Assembly (NCBI GenBank): GCA_024449915.1
Contig: JAMZAV010000158.1
Location: forward strand, 434,001-498,000
Direction: 5' to 3'
DNA: 64,000 nucleotides
Source of the DNA: Sweltsa coloradensis
Lineage: Eukaryota; Arthropoda; Insecta; Plecoptera; Chloroperlidae
Part shown: positions 10,467-23,800 of the stretch, piece by piece
Position numbering within the stretch: position 1 is the stretch's first letter
How the letters are laid out: every line of letters begins with the position of its first letter
The notes under the pieces: model-generated
Databases searched by the model: none
Seen by the model: the letters and a program-made list of their open reading frames with translations, nothing else
Told to the model about the DNA's origin: nothing
Translations under genes and position numbers: made by a program

Positions 10467-11606
10467 CTAGGCCGCTTCGCGAACGCTTTTTTTAGTCGCG
10501 TTGATGGATGAGCTTTTTTTGTTAGTTTTTAGTTTGCGTAGGACCACTTTTCCTTTGCAAGTGCTTTTTGAATGCCTTTCAGGTGATTGTTGTCAAGTTT
10601 CTATTGTTACTTGTTAATTGATATTATAAACCTAAAAAAACTCATATAAAAACCTTTATTCTATGGATTCTGGTTAACATTTTCAACTTTTTCTTTCAAA
10701 AACCAACACATCACCATTACCTTAATGTCCATGTAAAACATGAACGTCGTAGCCCCACCCGTTTGGTCAGAATCGGCCCAAATGGCACGAAAATATCGCA
10801 CTAAAAATCGAAAAAAATCGTAAAAGTACGATATTTATTGGATGAGCGTAGCGAGCGAAGCGAAGATTCCATTTTACTACACTGGAGAAAAAAATCCGGA
10901 ATGTTTTTTTTTCTTTTTTTTTGTATTTTTGGCTGTTTGTTAGCATGATTCCGGCTAAACCGATACTCCGATTGCGATAATATTTTATGGAGGTCTTCGA
11001 AATCTCTGAACTTAGAACTGACACGTTTTTGAGCACAATCGAAAAATAAAATTCTCATGAAAATCGCAATTTTACGATTTTTTTCAATTTTTTACAAATT
11101 TCTTCGACTTACAACACCTACATGCTTTGTCCGATTGTAATGATTTTTTCACAGAACCTTAATTTTATGAATTGATATATTCATGTGAAATTTGAGCGTT
11201 ATCAAAAAACTATTTTTTACGAAAATCGCAATTTTACGACTTTTTTTTCAATTTTTTAAATTTCTCCAGCTTAGAACACCTACATTCTTTATCCGATTGT
11301 AATGATTTTTTTACATAACCTTAATTTTATGAATTAATATATTCGTGTAAAATTTGTGCGCAATCGAATAATTATTTCTTATGAAAATTTCAATATTACG
11401 ATTTTTTCCTTTTTTAAAATTACGATTAATTTAAAAAAATTAAAATTAAAGTTAATTTTTTATTTAATTTAATTTAATTTTAAAAATATCTTCCAACTTA
11501 ATAATGATTTTTCCACAGAACAACAGAAAATCCGCATAACAGATGGCAGCTCAATGCACCAATTACGCTCATCCAACAACGCGGCGGGACTTAAGCGTTT
11601 TCCTAG
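10467..11606. mobile_element. Nested family A elements, opposite orientations
   Basis: At 10467 a reverse 3' end reads CTAGGCCGCTTCGCGAACGC followed by 'gcgttgatggatgagc'. From 10838 a forward copy begins TTGGATGAGCGTAGCGAGCG. It ends at 11603-11606 with AACGCGGCGGGACTTAAGCGTTTTCCTAG, a five-base stem (AACGC/GCGTT) just before CTAG, followed by T. Two overlapping open frames at 10767-11058 are repeat by-products. Confidence 0.65.
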
Positions 11607-12374
11607 TGAAAAAATATTTCTTTGATTGTACCCAAAAACGTAGGAGGTTTAAGTTCAGTGATTTTGGAGGTCCCCTCCAATTTTCATCAAGATCGCATAT
11701 GCCGTTTGCCCGGTAGCGTGCGCACAAAGAGACAGAAAAACAAACAAACAAACAAAAAAAAAAAAACATTGGAGCTAAATTTTTTGAGAGGTCAGTGAAA
11801 TTAAAGTCTTCGCTTCGCTCATCCAATTATTTAGTGACCCATCCGAATCTCATATGCGGCATGCCTTCTTTTTGCTGAACATTAGTAAATAACTAGGAAA
11901 ACGCTTAAGTCATGCCGCGTTGTTGGAGGAGCGTAATTGGTGCATTGAGCTGCCATGTGATATGCGGATTTTCTGTTGTTCTGTGAAAAATAATTACTAA
12001 GTTGAAGATTTTTTAAAATTAAATTAAATTAAATAAAAAATAAACTTAGATTCTAAATTTTTTTTATTAATCGTACTAATTAAAAAAAAATAAAAAAATC
12101 GAAAAATTTTTTTAAATCGAAAAAAATCGTTAAATTGCAACTTTAATGAGAAATAATTTTTCGATTGCGCTCAAAAACGTGGCAGTTCTAAGTTCAGAGA
12201 TTTCGAAGGTCTCCATAAAATTTCATCGTAATTGGAGTATCGGTTTAGCCGGAATCGTGTTAACAAACACACAATAATACAAACAGAAAAAAAAGAAAAC
12301 ATTACGGATTTTTTCTCCAGTGTAGTAAAATGGAATCTTCGCTTCGCTCGTTACGCTCGCTACGCTCATCCAAT
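11607..12374 (-). mobile_element. Two family A copies, reverse orientation
   Basis: A truncated copy (11607-11826) ends with 'cttcgcttcgctcatccaa'. A fuller copy runs from its CTAG end at 11893 (with AACGC...GCGTT inverted stem and 'gcgttgttggaggagcg') to 'cgctacgctcatccaa' at 12374. Confidence 0.6.
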
Positions 12375-13100
12375 TTAAATATGTTTTCTTTTTTAAGTCA
12401 CCAAAATAGGAGTGTGCAAAAACTAAAAACTAAATCAAAAATAGTTTGGGCATTTAAAAATTCTGCGTATTCCACATTTTGGAAAACATGTTTTTCAGCC
12501 TAAAAACTTGACTATTTTAACAAAGGTTAAAAGTGATAATTCCGCCCCAAGCATCACACGATATAAGGAAAAACACAAATCTTTCGAGCCGTTCGCGACG
12601 CAAAAGTATTTTCCATTCTTTTTATTCCCTTTCTATGAACTCTAGTTCGTAAAAATAAACGTTTTTTAAAGTTATATTTCCTATTAATATTGATAGGTAT
12701 TGTATAGGGAGTGAAGCTCCCCTATGCACCACTTTTTCAATCCTGCCGTCTGGGCGTATGTCACGTCTCACGATAAAAACCGCGCGCGAACACCACCTCC
12801 AAAAATTGACATGCTGTTTGTTTGTATTGTTGTTTTAACAATGAGGGAAAATACCTACAGAAACATGTTTGTGTTATTCACTGCGGTGAGAAACCTGACA
12901 TACAAAAACCCCGGCACCTCCACCAACAATTAGATTTGAATGCTTGAGAAAAGTATTGTGGTTTTGTTTGTATTAGGATCTTCTTGGACGATCTTAAAAC
13001 AAACATCATGGGCAAAATTGCCCTAACCTGTTATTTGTTCTCTCTTATTGTTAATCCGATAAGAAATCAAATCGCATAATATTTCTACAATTAATTATTA
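12375..13100. other. Repeat-poor stretch, nothing supported
   Basis: The sequence around 12740-12830 ('gtcacgtctcacgataaaaa') resembles segments near 31160 and 45330 and is probably an old dispersed repeat. No exon is visible. Confidence 0.35.
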
Positions 13101-15348
13101 CTAGGAAACGCTAAAGTCCCGCCGCGTTGATGGATGAGCTTTTTAAAGTTTTTAGTTTGCGTGGGATATCTTTACTTTTGCAAGTGCTTTGTTTTGCTGC
13201 CTACTCATTGTAGTTGATTGTTGTCAAGTTTCTATTGTTTCTTGTCAATTGGTATTATTTACCGTAAAAAACTTATATTTAAAGCTTCATTTCTATGGAT
13301 TCTGGCTTGCTTTTTCAACTTTTTTTTAAATGGTACTACATCACCATTACCTTAATGTCCATGTATAATATGAACGTTGTAGCCCCACCCGTTTGGTCAA
13401 AATTGGCCCAAATGGCACGAAAATATCGTACAAAAAATAAAAAACTTATATTAAAAGTAAAACCTTTATTTCTATAGATTCTGGCTAACTTTTTTGAACT
13501 TTTTCTTAGGCAAACGATATTTCACATCAAGTACATCCCTTAAAATTGGAAAGAGTGTTCAATGATTCGTTTTTTCATGGGTGGTTATCTGGAAGAATGT
13601 ATTCAATTAAAAATCAAATTAAAATTCAATAGTTTAAGTTTATTTAAGGGGACCGGCAGTTTGTATCTTACGTATGTTAAATTAGCCATTACTAAGGTAC
13701 ATTTTAAAAAAATAACCATACCAACTAGAGTTTTTTTTCCCCTAGTTTTAGAATTTAATTGTTTACACTTACCATCTTTCATACCCCGAGAATGTAGTTG
13801 GAAACTATATTTAATTGGATGAGCGAAGCGAAGACTTCAATTTGACTTTGTGTTTTTTTGTTTGTTTTTGGATGAGCGTAGCGAGCGTAGCGAGTGGAGC
13901 GAAGACTTCAATTTCACTGACCCCCCAAAATATTTAGCTCGGGTGTTTTTTTTTTTTTTTTCGTCTGTTTGTTCGCTCGATTCCGGGCAAACGGCATATG
14001 CGATCTTGATGAAAATTGGAGGGGACCTTCGTTTTCTCTGAACTTAGAGGTGTATTGTTTTTGGGTACAATCGAAGAATATTTTTCATGAATATCGAAAC
14101 TTTAACGTTTTTTTTTTCGATTTTTAGTGCGATATTTTCGTGACATTTGGTCCGATTCTGACCAAACGGGTGGGGCTACAACGTTCTATTTCACATGGAC
14201 ATAAGGTTATGATGATGTAGTACCTTTTGAAAGAAAAAGTTAAAAAGTTTGGGCCAGAATCCATAAAATAAAGGTTTTAATATAAGTTTTTAAATTTTTT
14301 TAGAGCGATATTTTTCGTCCCATTCGGGCCGATTCTGACCAACGGGTGGGGCTACAACGTTCAGATTTCACTGGACATTAAGGTTATGGTGATGTAGTAC
14401 CTTTTGAAAAAAAATTGAAAAGTTAGCCAGAATCTACAGAAATAAAGGTTTTAATATGAGTTTATTGAGGTTTATAATACCAATTAACACGTAACAATAG
14501 AAACTTGACACAATCACCTACAATGCCTTAAAAAAGCACTTGCAAAGGAAAAAAGCAACAAACGCAAAAACGAAAACAAAAATTACAAAACGCTCATTCA
14601 TCAACGCGGCGGGACTTTAGCGTTTTCCTAGTTTACTTGGAACCGTAACCCCAATAAAAATAGCTCGGGTGTTTTTTTGTTAGTTTTTTTGTCTGTTTGT
14701 TCGCACTCTACCGGGCAAACGGCATATGCGATCTTGATGGAAACTTGGAGGGGACCTTCAAAATTTCTCTGAACTTAAAGCTGTATTGTTTTTGGGTACA
14801 ATGGAAGAAATATTTCTCATCAATATCATACTTTTACGGTTTTTTTTTTTTCGATTTTGAGGGGGAAATATTTTCGTGATATTAGGCAAACAGCTACTCT
14901 GATTTTTGATAAAACTTTATAGGAACGTTTAAAATCACTGAAATAAATATATTTTTATGATTTTAGAGACATTTGAAAAATATTTCTTATAGAAATCGTA
15001 CTTTTACGTTTTTTTTCTCCGGTTTTTAATACGATATTTTCGTGATATTTGGGCCGATTTTGACCAAACGGGGTGGGGCTACAACGTTCATATTTTACAT
15101 TGACACAAAAATTATGGTGATGTAGTGCCTCTTGAAATAAAAAGTTGGAAAAGTTGGTCAAAATTCTAGATATAAAGGTTTTAAAATATAAGCCTTTTAC
15201 GGGTGTATAATGAACATGTAATATCAAGTAACTATAGCAAAAATAAATAGATTCCACATAAAAACGTAATCATTGGACAGAAATATTCTTAAAAAAAAGC
15301 TCATCCATCAACGCGACCGAAAAAAGCGTTGGGGGCGAAGCGGCCTAG
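13101..15348. mobile_element. Mosaic of family A subtypes
   Basis: A reverse CTAG end lies at 13101-13104 ('ctaggaaacgctaaagtccc'). Forward 5' ends are at 13815 and 13863, and forward 3' ends at 14628-14631 (AACGCGGCGGGACTTTAGCGTTTTCCTAG) and 15345-15348 (AACGCGACCG...GCGTT...CGGCCTAG). Inside, a unit of about 190 bp containing 'gggtggggctacaacgttc' occurs at least three times. Confidence 0.55.
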
Positions 15349-15599
15349 TTGTAATTAATTTATCTATGTATTAGTGTACTTTTTTAAAAAAAATATTTTA
15401 ACACTTTTTTTGAATTATTTAATTAAAAGTAACACAAATTGTATTATTGAAAGGGGCAAATTTTTTAAGACTCAATATATCTACATGCTCTAAACTTTCA
15501 AGACATTTGAATGTATAGTTCCTGAGAAAAATGTACCTTTGTATTAAAAGATGATGTTCTGAGAATACGTCAAAATTCCGCAACTTACAGTTTTGTGCA

Positions 15600-16770
15600 T
15601 TCCCCCACCCCATAGTCTGAACATAATCTCTTACCCTTTAAAAAAAAATCCAAACTCCCCCCAATTTTTTTTTTCCCTTTTTTTTTTTCATTTTAATCTA
15701 AATAATTACTAGTTTGTTAAATGAATTGAATTGAATTTTAATTTGATTTTTAATTGAATACATTCTTCCAGATAACCAACCATGAAAAAAAAATTATTAA
15801 ACACTTTCCAATTTTAAGGGATGAACTTGGGGGTGAAATATCGTTTGCCTCCCAACGGTAAAAGTAATTCTTATATTTTTAAACTAACCACCATTCCAAA
15901 TTTTACGCTGGTAAGTGTTGATTAAAAAATCACTTTTAGTGGTGGGGGACGAAAAAACATGAGAAATTAGGTTGATTGGATCGAAACATGCTTGATAATA
16001 ATTGATATTATTGGATAATTTTTAATAATTACAATGAATAGAATACGACCTATAGTACTAATTCCAAAGGATGATAGAGGGCACTATAGGGGTGAAATAT
16101 CGTTTGCCTCCAACGGAATAGTAATTCTTATATTTTTATCTACCACCATGCCAAATTTCACGTTGGTAACTTCTAAACAGTGTTTGTCACTAAAAGTATA
16201 ATTATTAGGGTTGGGGGGGAAAAAATTGTTTTGTATGAATGATTTGTAGACTGGACTATAACACATCGACACATAATTTTAATCAGCAATTGAAATATTC
16301 AAAATTTATTAAATACTACCTTACGTTTTTTTTTCCAAAAGTTAAGGGTGGTAGAGACAATAGGGGGGAAATATCGCTTGCCCTCCCGGCGGATTATTAT
16401 TTTTTAGGTTATTATGTACCAACATGCCCAAAATTTCATGCTGATAACTCACTAGGTGCCTCACTGGTGAATGCTGGAAATCAAGGTAAAAATAATAAAA
16501 CTATTAGGGATGGGGGTTGAAAAATGTGATTTTGGAAATGAGAATAGGCTGATTGGGTTAAAACACATTAATACACAATTTTAATAACTAATTTGAATAA
16601 AAATTCTTTTTTGGGTTAGAGCTATAAATTATTCTAATTTTAGGGGATGATTTAGGGGGTGTTGGGGGTGAGATATCGCTTGCCTCCCGGCGGATTTTTA
16701 ATTGTGATATTTTATCTACCCCCATGCAAAATTTCGCGCTGGTATCCGGATTTGCAATATTCTAGTGTTT
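15600..16770 (+). repeat. Diverged tandem array, four units of about 260-310 bp
   Basis: The motif 'gaaatatcgtttgcctcc' or 'gatatcgcttgcctcccggc' recurs at about 15837, 16094, 16369 and 16673. Each time it is followed by 'ttatttttatctaccaccat' or a close variant and 'aaatttcacg(c/t)tggta'. Open frames here are not genes. Confidence 0.65.
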
Positions 16771-16798
16771 TTCCCCTTTCTGCAGCTCTCACTACTAG

Positions 16799-17034
16799 GT
16801 TTAAATACCCATACGTTGTTGGTGTTAGGGGAATTCAGAAATTCCCGTAACACCAACAACGCCCCTAGGTCTAAATACCCATACGGTGTTGGTGTTAGGG
16901 GAATTCAGAAATTCCCGTAACACCAACAACGCCCCTTCTTTCACCCCGTGTAGCATGTTCTTCATAGGCAGGTATAAATGTTGGTGTTAGGGGAAAAAAA
17001 AGGTCGTTGGGCTTAGGGGAATTGGCAGTCGGGG
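16799..17034 (+). mobile_element. Family D palindromic element, forward
   Basis: Two near-identical hairpins ('ttggtgttaggggaattc' / 'gaaattcccgtaacaccaac') sit in tandem with a 61-bp period, followed by the conserved spacer and 'cgttgggcttaggggaattg'. It is the inverted counterpart of 6123-6418. Confidence 0.7.
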
Positions 17035-18365
17035 AAGACACCCCAACGACTGGAATCTAAAAGAAAATCTTCCATCTGTTATGCTATCGCATATCGGTTG
17101 ACGATGAATTAATTTGTATGAATTATTAGTTAACTAATTTTATTATATATCGTCTCTACAAAGGTGGTAATCTTTGGTCTTACAGTGCAATCCATGTACA
17201 TAAGAAACCATCTATACAAAGTCTAAGCACTGAGACCACTTTCACTGGCATAATTAATATATTTTTTCAAACATATAATTGTACATTATTTTACTAATTT
17301 TATTTTTAGTTGCATTTACTTTTCAAAGAACAGTTGTCTTGATCAATGAATATTTTTTTAAATACCCACCTGTTCAGCAGCACGCAACAGTGTCAGCTAG
17401 AAGGTATGCGATAATTATTAGCGTTCAGACTTGGTCCATTTAACTTGTAGCAGCATCCTCCCCGCACGCATGCAGTGTATCGACCTGTCATAACATCTTA
17501 GAGTAGAAAATTGACTAGAAGAAATTATTAGTTGTATCACAACATACAGCCAGAAGCTGAAACGGATAAAATTTGCGATCACAATCAAAATTTTAAATAT
17601 TTGTACTTGGCGGTGAAGTTAAAGCAAGACACTTGATAAGTTTTTTATTTTAGCAAGTGCGACGAACACGATAAAATCTGCGGCTTATCTCCCGAACTAC
17701 TAAAACGCTATTTGCACTCGAATGACTAACAAAACGGCATTCTTGTCAGACGCGTGCGCCGACTTTCTGCGCATTTCCCTCGCATGTACTCACACATCGA
17801 TATCACCCTAATCTTTCTAGATAACGCTCATATCATATTTAAATCACAGGTGTGGTCCGGATACTCCTGTACAGCGCCGTACATGAGTATATGGTCAGGG
17901 TATAGGGGACATGGTAACACTCAAATTCGAGCACGAATTGTCAGAGCTGATTTGTAGATCAATACAATTTTTTTAGAAATAAAAGACAAACTATATAGTT
18001 TTGCACAACCAGTGTGCAGATAGGGTATTCATGGAAAATGTAGCAGTCTCCACAAATATTTTGTGAATTGTGATAGCTGCAACTTTTGTAAAATATATGT
18101 AAACTAATTTCTAGGTGGAGAAGAAAACACCGAAAATCTTGGTTTATTTACTAAGTGAAACGACAACTTGTCGGTCGACATTGACAGCTTGGCCAACGTT
18201 TGCTTCATTAACTGACCATGTATTATTGAGAGTTTTTGTGAAATTCCCTACCGTCCTACTCAAGTTCAATGCAGAGTAAAACATGGCTATCCCACGTCCA
18301 GCAACGACTGGCGTCTTCCTATGGCATGATAGGTTGAACGAGAAAACGTCTGTAGTTGTATAAGT
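17035..18365. other. Unique sequence, no supported gene
   Basis: No recognisable repeat family and no exon I can defend. A 67-codon plus-strand frame at 17754-17957 has no domain. Confidence 0.35.
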
Positions 18366-18546
18366 AAGAAGGGGAACTTACTGGGGAACTACTCTACAGA
18401 ACCTTGTGTACAGGAAGGAACCACCACCAAGTGCTGGAACTAGTCAGTATGCTGATGGCGTAGTCCCCGACAGGTGGCGATACAGCCATGCAACATATGG
18501 CCTCGGGGACCCCGACCTAAGCTCGCTACAGTTCAGAGACCACGGG
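18366..18546 (+). CDS. Possible internal coding exon
   Basis: A frame without an ATG runs from just after an AG ('gttgtataag') to a plausible donor (GGG|gtaata at 18546/18547). It includes 'GTYWGTTLQNLVYRKEPPP', then 'SQYADGVVPDRWRYSH' and 'LSSLQFRDHG'. The composition is protein-like, with many aromatic and charged residues and higher GC than its flanks. The W-G...YADG(V/I)...R pattern faintly recalls the start of animal haem-peroxidase domains, but the match is too short to name. No partner exon was found nearby. Confidence 0.3.
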
Positions 18547-18776
18547 GTAATAATCAACCCTAATTAATACATTGTTGAGTGTTTACCGCGGTAATAGGAG
18601 TGCGTGAGTGCGCGAGTGCGTGAGTGTGCACGTACTGGAATGCGTCTAGTACATGCAGCTCGCACGGTCACTTTCAAATGCTTCGCCCGTGACTGGAAGT
18701 GGGTTTATTTTATTTTGTGAATTTCGCATAATGAAATTAATTTTATAGGGTAACATTTTGCATTATAGGTAATTTG

Positions 18777-19544
18777 TTGGATGAGCGTAGCGAGCGTAGC
18801 GAGCGAAGCGAAGATTCCATTTCACTACACTGGAGAAAAAAATCCGGAATGTTTTTTTTTTTTTTTTTTTTTTTTTTTTTGTATTTTTGTCTGTTTGTTA
18901 GCACGATTCCGGCTAAACCGATACTCCGATTGCGATGAAATTTTATTGAGACCTTCGAAATCTCTGAACTTAGAACTGCCACGTTTTTGAGCGCAATCGA
19001 AAAAAAAAATCTCATAAAAATTGCAATTTTACGATTTTTTTCGATTTTTAAAAAATTTCTTCGATTTATAATACCTACACGCTTTGTCCGATTGTAATGA
19101 TTTTTCACAGAACCTTATTTTGAATTTATATATTCGTGGAAATTTAAGCGCAATCGAAAAATTATTTCTCATGAAATTCGCATTTACGGGTTTTCTATTT
19201 GAAACAATCTTCGACTATTACACCTACATGCTTATCCAATTGTAATGATTTTTTCACAGAACCTTAATTTTATGAATTCATAAATTCGTGGGAAATTTGA
19301 GCGCAATCGAAAATTGTTTTATGAAAATCAAAATTTTACAATTTTTTTCTTTTTGAAAATTCCGATTAATTTAAAAATTAAAAATTAAAGTTTATTTTTA
19401 AAAAAATTTAAAACAATTTAAAAAAAAATCTTCAACTTAGGCCGAGTAAATGATTTTTTCACAGAACAGAAAATCCGCTATACACGGGCGCTCAATGCAC
19501 CAATTACGTCATCCAACACGCGCGGGACTTAAGCGTTTTCCTAG
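18777..19544 (+). mobile_element. Family A element, near full length
   Basis: It begins TTGGATGAGCGTAGCGAGCG, carries 'actacactggagaaaaaa' and a poly-T tract, then three diverged 'cacagaaccttattttg'-type units. It ends 'catccaacacgcgcgggact' followed by AAGCGTTTTCCTAG at 19544 and then T. The inverted subterminal motif has lost a few bases compared with the copy at 10838-11606. Confidence 0.7.
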
Positions 19545-19672
19545 TAAATATGTCAGTAACGCGTTTGAAGTATTTAGAAGAATTTTGGTTGAGGACAAAA
19601 ATAAAAACCAGTTATTTAACAAAACACTACCACACAACAACACAACCATAGATACTACTAACACAAGTAACA

Positions 19673-19673
<1 letters not shown>

Positions 19674-19741
<68 letters not shown>

Positions 19742-19742
19742 C
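19674..19742 (+). repeat. (ACA)n microsatellite
   Basis: About 23 uninterrupted ACA/CAA triplets. The threonine-rich open frame over it (19450-19767) is not a gene. Confidence 0.95.
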
Positions 19743-20233
19743 GATTAAATTACAATATACACTTTAAAAATAGCAGGAAAATAAGAATAATGCGTTTGTA
19801 ATCGTTTAACAAAGTACAATGTTATTATTTGTATATCAGTTATAGAATAATAAAGCAACCGGTTTAAGCATTATTATTTAAAACAAATGAAAGTTGTCAA
19901 TAATTAATTAATATAACACAATACATAAGGGGTAGATGGTGCGTGCAGTAGGCGTCAATCGGCGCTTATGGGTTGTAAGTCAACATGAAAGCGCGAGGTT
20001 TTCTAGTTATTGGTAGGCTTATCTCTTTTTAGGAGCTTATCGAACTACATCTACGACATATTTGACGTTACATTGTAGCAATATACATTAAGTAAATAGT
20101 GAACTTACGGTGAAAGATTGATAAGTGGAAATTGTAAATACTATCTGGCTAGATATTAGAATCAAAAACTATATATTGTTTGCTATCATTATTGACACAC
20201 ACTCAGTCTACACCGTAGTAAAACATAAAATCA

Positions 20234-20807
20234 CTAGGAAAACGCTCAGTTGGACGCGTTGTTGAGCGAGCACCGGTACGTGCAACATGACCCGAGTACG
20301 ACATTCCCATAAGACCCACCACACAGTGTAGGCCTAACTGGATATTGACATTGTACACTATATACTATTCCAACATCTTTGCATTGTACTAATTCACGTC
20401 ATGCCTTCTAAAGTGTATCTTTGTATCTTCACTGCCTCCTTCATTTTTTAACATCATTTTTCGAATTATGATTACCAATAAGTCTTTAAGGTCTTGACCG
20501 ATTTAGCTGAAAATTTGGAAAATAGGAGAGAATTTTGTACTTATTGACCCTGCAAAATTTCATAACGATCGGAACATTTTTTTATATATATATATATTTT
20601 TTTTAATTTTTTTTTATAACCAACGATCGGATTTTGTTCAAAAACTATACAGCAACCCGCCTAGGTGGTATGCACATGTGTAAAAAATTTCAGGTCGATC
20701 AGAGAAACGGTGCGACCTGTATCGAAGCAGTAACAGAAAAAAAAACAAAAAAAAACAGACATTCGAGCCATAAGAGTCAAGTGGAGACGCTCGCTACGCT
20801 CGCTCAA
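20234..20807 (-). mobile_element. Family E element, same architecture with a different subterminal motif
   Basis: On the minus strand it starts TTGAGCGAGCGTAGCGAGCG. Near the 3' end it has the inverted motif GCTCGCTCAA followed by AACGCGTCCAACTGAGCGTTTTCCTAG and T. The interior includes 'gatcgg...aaaatttcaggtcgatc' blocks. The end stem (AACGC/GCGTT) and CTAG match family A, while the subterminal repeat differs. Confidence 0.65.
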
Positions 20808-23800
20808 TGATCATCAACAAGTGGCTTGATAGCACAGTTAAATAAAAGTTACAAGTCGCATAGGCACATTAGTTAATAATAAATCAACAATAAACAACAA
20901 TCTGAACACTAAGCCCATTGAGCTCTATACAAAAACTACAAACTTCTAAATGCATCCGAAATACATTTCTTAATTGCGCAATTTCATCGAGAAAAAGAGG
21001 TGAAAATGATGAAATCATTCTATGATATACTTATAACAGTGCCCTTTTACCCTCTCTCACACAAAAATCACAATAACACAACACCACAGATCATCTTTAG
21101 TGTATTTCAATTTATTCTTTGGCCTACTTGTGTGAAAAGATGATTTTCAACATCAACAGTCTGTGATATTAATTAATATTTCTCACTTCCTAAATCTGGA
21201 GGAAGATGATAATGACCCCATCCCGCACTATGTGCATGGTAGTAATGTGTGAAGTGAGAGTTCATTATATTCAAACTATTATCAGAGATCTTCAACATTC
21301 AAATTAAGCCAGTTAAAATAATTAGAAGAACACATTTTCACTATAGTAAAATTCTAAACGAAATCATAAATCAGACGGAGCCTTTATTAAGGACGCTGTA
21401 CGTGGGTGTAATTACAATGTAGGTGATTAGAAGGTTAAACGATCATCACACATTGGCGTAAACCGACGAGAACAGAGAAGTGGCAAGGTCTAAGGAACTC
21501 TACTTTGCAAGGTCGTGGCTTCGAGTATACTTTGCACGTCGTCTCAGTAGAAGATGGTCCTGGTTTGACCTTTAGTAAGGGATAAGACTTAACTAAGTAC
21601 TTTGAAAAATGTACGGGCCCCGGATAGAAAATACAAATTAATTAATGTTATTCATTCAATATACGTGTCTAAAATCAAATAATTACAACTTGATGAAGAG
21701 TAGCATGGCGTAGGCTCATTCTACGAAGGATAGCCACAGGTTGTCTAGGATATCAACACCTAAAACTTCTCAAATTTATAATAATCAGAATGTCGCAACT
21801 AAAGAGAATTACCAAACATTTCAAATTGATAATATAGAATTTGGAAATAAAATTCGCGAGCATCAAATTTCAACTGTTCCATAGTCACGGCTTTAATGTA
21901 CATTTTGCAATGATTTTGTTTGTTAATGCCCTAGAAAATCTTTGGTCTCCTTCGTTTTAATTTATTTACTTCACTTGTGTAGTAGAGTGTTGCTTGTTAA
22001 CACACAAATCATCATAAATTATTGTTAATTGATTGAACAGAAAAATAACGAAATAACGCTCGAGATTTTATCGAATTCCAAATCATCTCTATCAATTTTA
22101 TTATTTTACCGTTTATCTCAGTCCAACAAGAAAAGTTTCATCATATTAGATTTTATTTGCATTTACACTGCATTGGCAGACGTAAAGTTTCAGACATTTT
22201 AAAATAAGACTGTAGCCGTAGAAAAAGTATTTTCAAACCGCTGCTTATATAGTGAATGAAGACGTCAATGCGAACTGTCAAAGACGTCATACCTCGCATG
22301 GCGTCCGCGTGAGAGAACGAGAACCTTCACCCACATGCAAGGCAGTTTAGCCCCCCCCCCTTCATTACTTTCGTTATGCTATTTGACCCTCGGCCCATTA
22401 TTATTTTTTCATTTTTGAATAAATTTACACTCAGAAATTAATACCATACGACAAAAAATACTATTTAATTCAAGAAACAATGGAATACAGACCTACTTAT
22501 GACAGATAAAATTCATTTCCCCATTCTTTCTGATTATTTCTTCTTCTTCCTAGGAAGATTAGAAGTGAAGTACGCACCGGATGTAATATAATTACAATAT
22601 TTGACCTGGGTCAATATGATGTGATCCCCTGATGATCTACTTTTCATTAACACGCATATTCGCGTGTGTAACGGGGGGATACAGTGACGGACAATGGAGA
22701 TATTATTGCTAATTGCTATCCGTCAAATTCATTCAAATCTAACGGCTGTCTATGCAAAATATTCATGAATTGATCAAGGATGTATTTAAATACAGTTCTG
22801 TTTCTCCCACGAAATGCATGGCCTACTGCTGCAATTTATATCCTCCGATGTTCTATATTTGACAATTTAAAATGTCGGGGATGAATTTATAAGTGTGTGA
22901 AATAAATGAAGATTTCACTAACATAATGAAAACACGAAATGATAATCAAAAATATGCTTTACACCATGTAAAAGTATATATGTTTGCGAATAGTATAGTC
23001 ATTTTAGATAATTTTAGACGCTTTTCTTTGGTTAACCTAAAAAATGATTACATTTTTTAACCATTAATTAAAAGTTCCTATACAACGCTACTTATATACC
23101 CCATTTTCTGACACAAAATAGACATCTTGAAATGTCACCATTGCTTTTATTTCTTGTCGAGGTATTATCAAAGTCGATGATGTAGCTGTCATGTGAGAAT
23201 GTTTTCGCTGACTAGGATGTAATAATATTAAGCAATTTCATATCCACCACCTCATGCATTTTGTTGTTCAACGACGTATTCAACTACATGGCGCGATACA
23301 TAATATGACGAACGATGACGTCGACGTTTATGGATGGCGTCGCTTCGTGCAGTCGTATTCCAACCATCTCAGGAACAGAACTCATTAGGATATTTTTATC
23401 AGAACATTATTTATATCCTGAAATTGCGTTCATTTAAAATTCATTCCTCTAAATCTATTAACGTTATCACAACTTTTTAAATATTTAAAGCAATTCGCGA
23501 TATTTTAATCGTGTTCAGCCGTGCGTTTACATATTTTAAGTAGCTTGTCGATTCGATCAGTTTTGTCTCGTGAACAGCAAGTGTAGACTGAATGTTCTGC
23601 AAGCTCAGATAGCTACAGTAAAACATGATCATGCTCGGTGCCCAAGGCAGCGAAGCTCACTTTTACACCTCTATATAGCCTGGCCGGCCTAAGCTGCAAG
23701 CCCAAAGAAGCGAGATTTGCATTAATTGCGCGGGAAGTACCCATGTATGACTAACACAGCCTGCGATTGGGGTGAGAACATTCTTTGTAAGCAAAAAACT

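Noticed and set aside
19450..19767. 105-codon open frame with a polythreonine run
   Set aside because: It is produced by the (ACA)n microsatellite and the end of a family A element.
21205..21600. Two short exon-like frames (one with 'EEDDNDPIPHYVHG')
   Set aside because: Too short, no family recognised, and acceptor and donor signals are weak.
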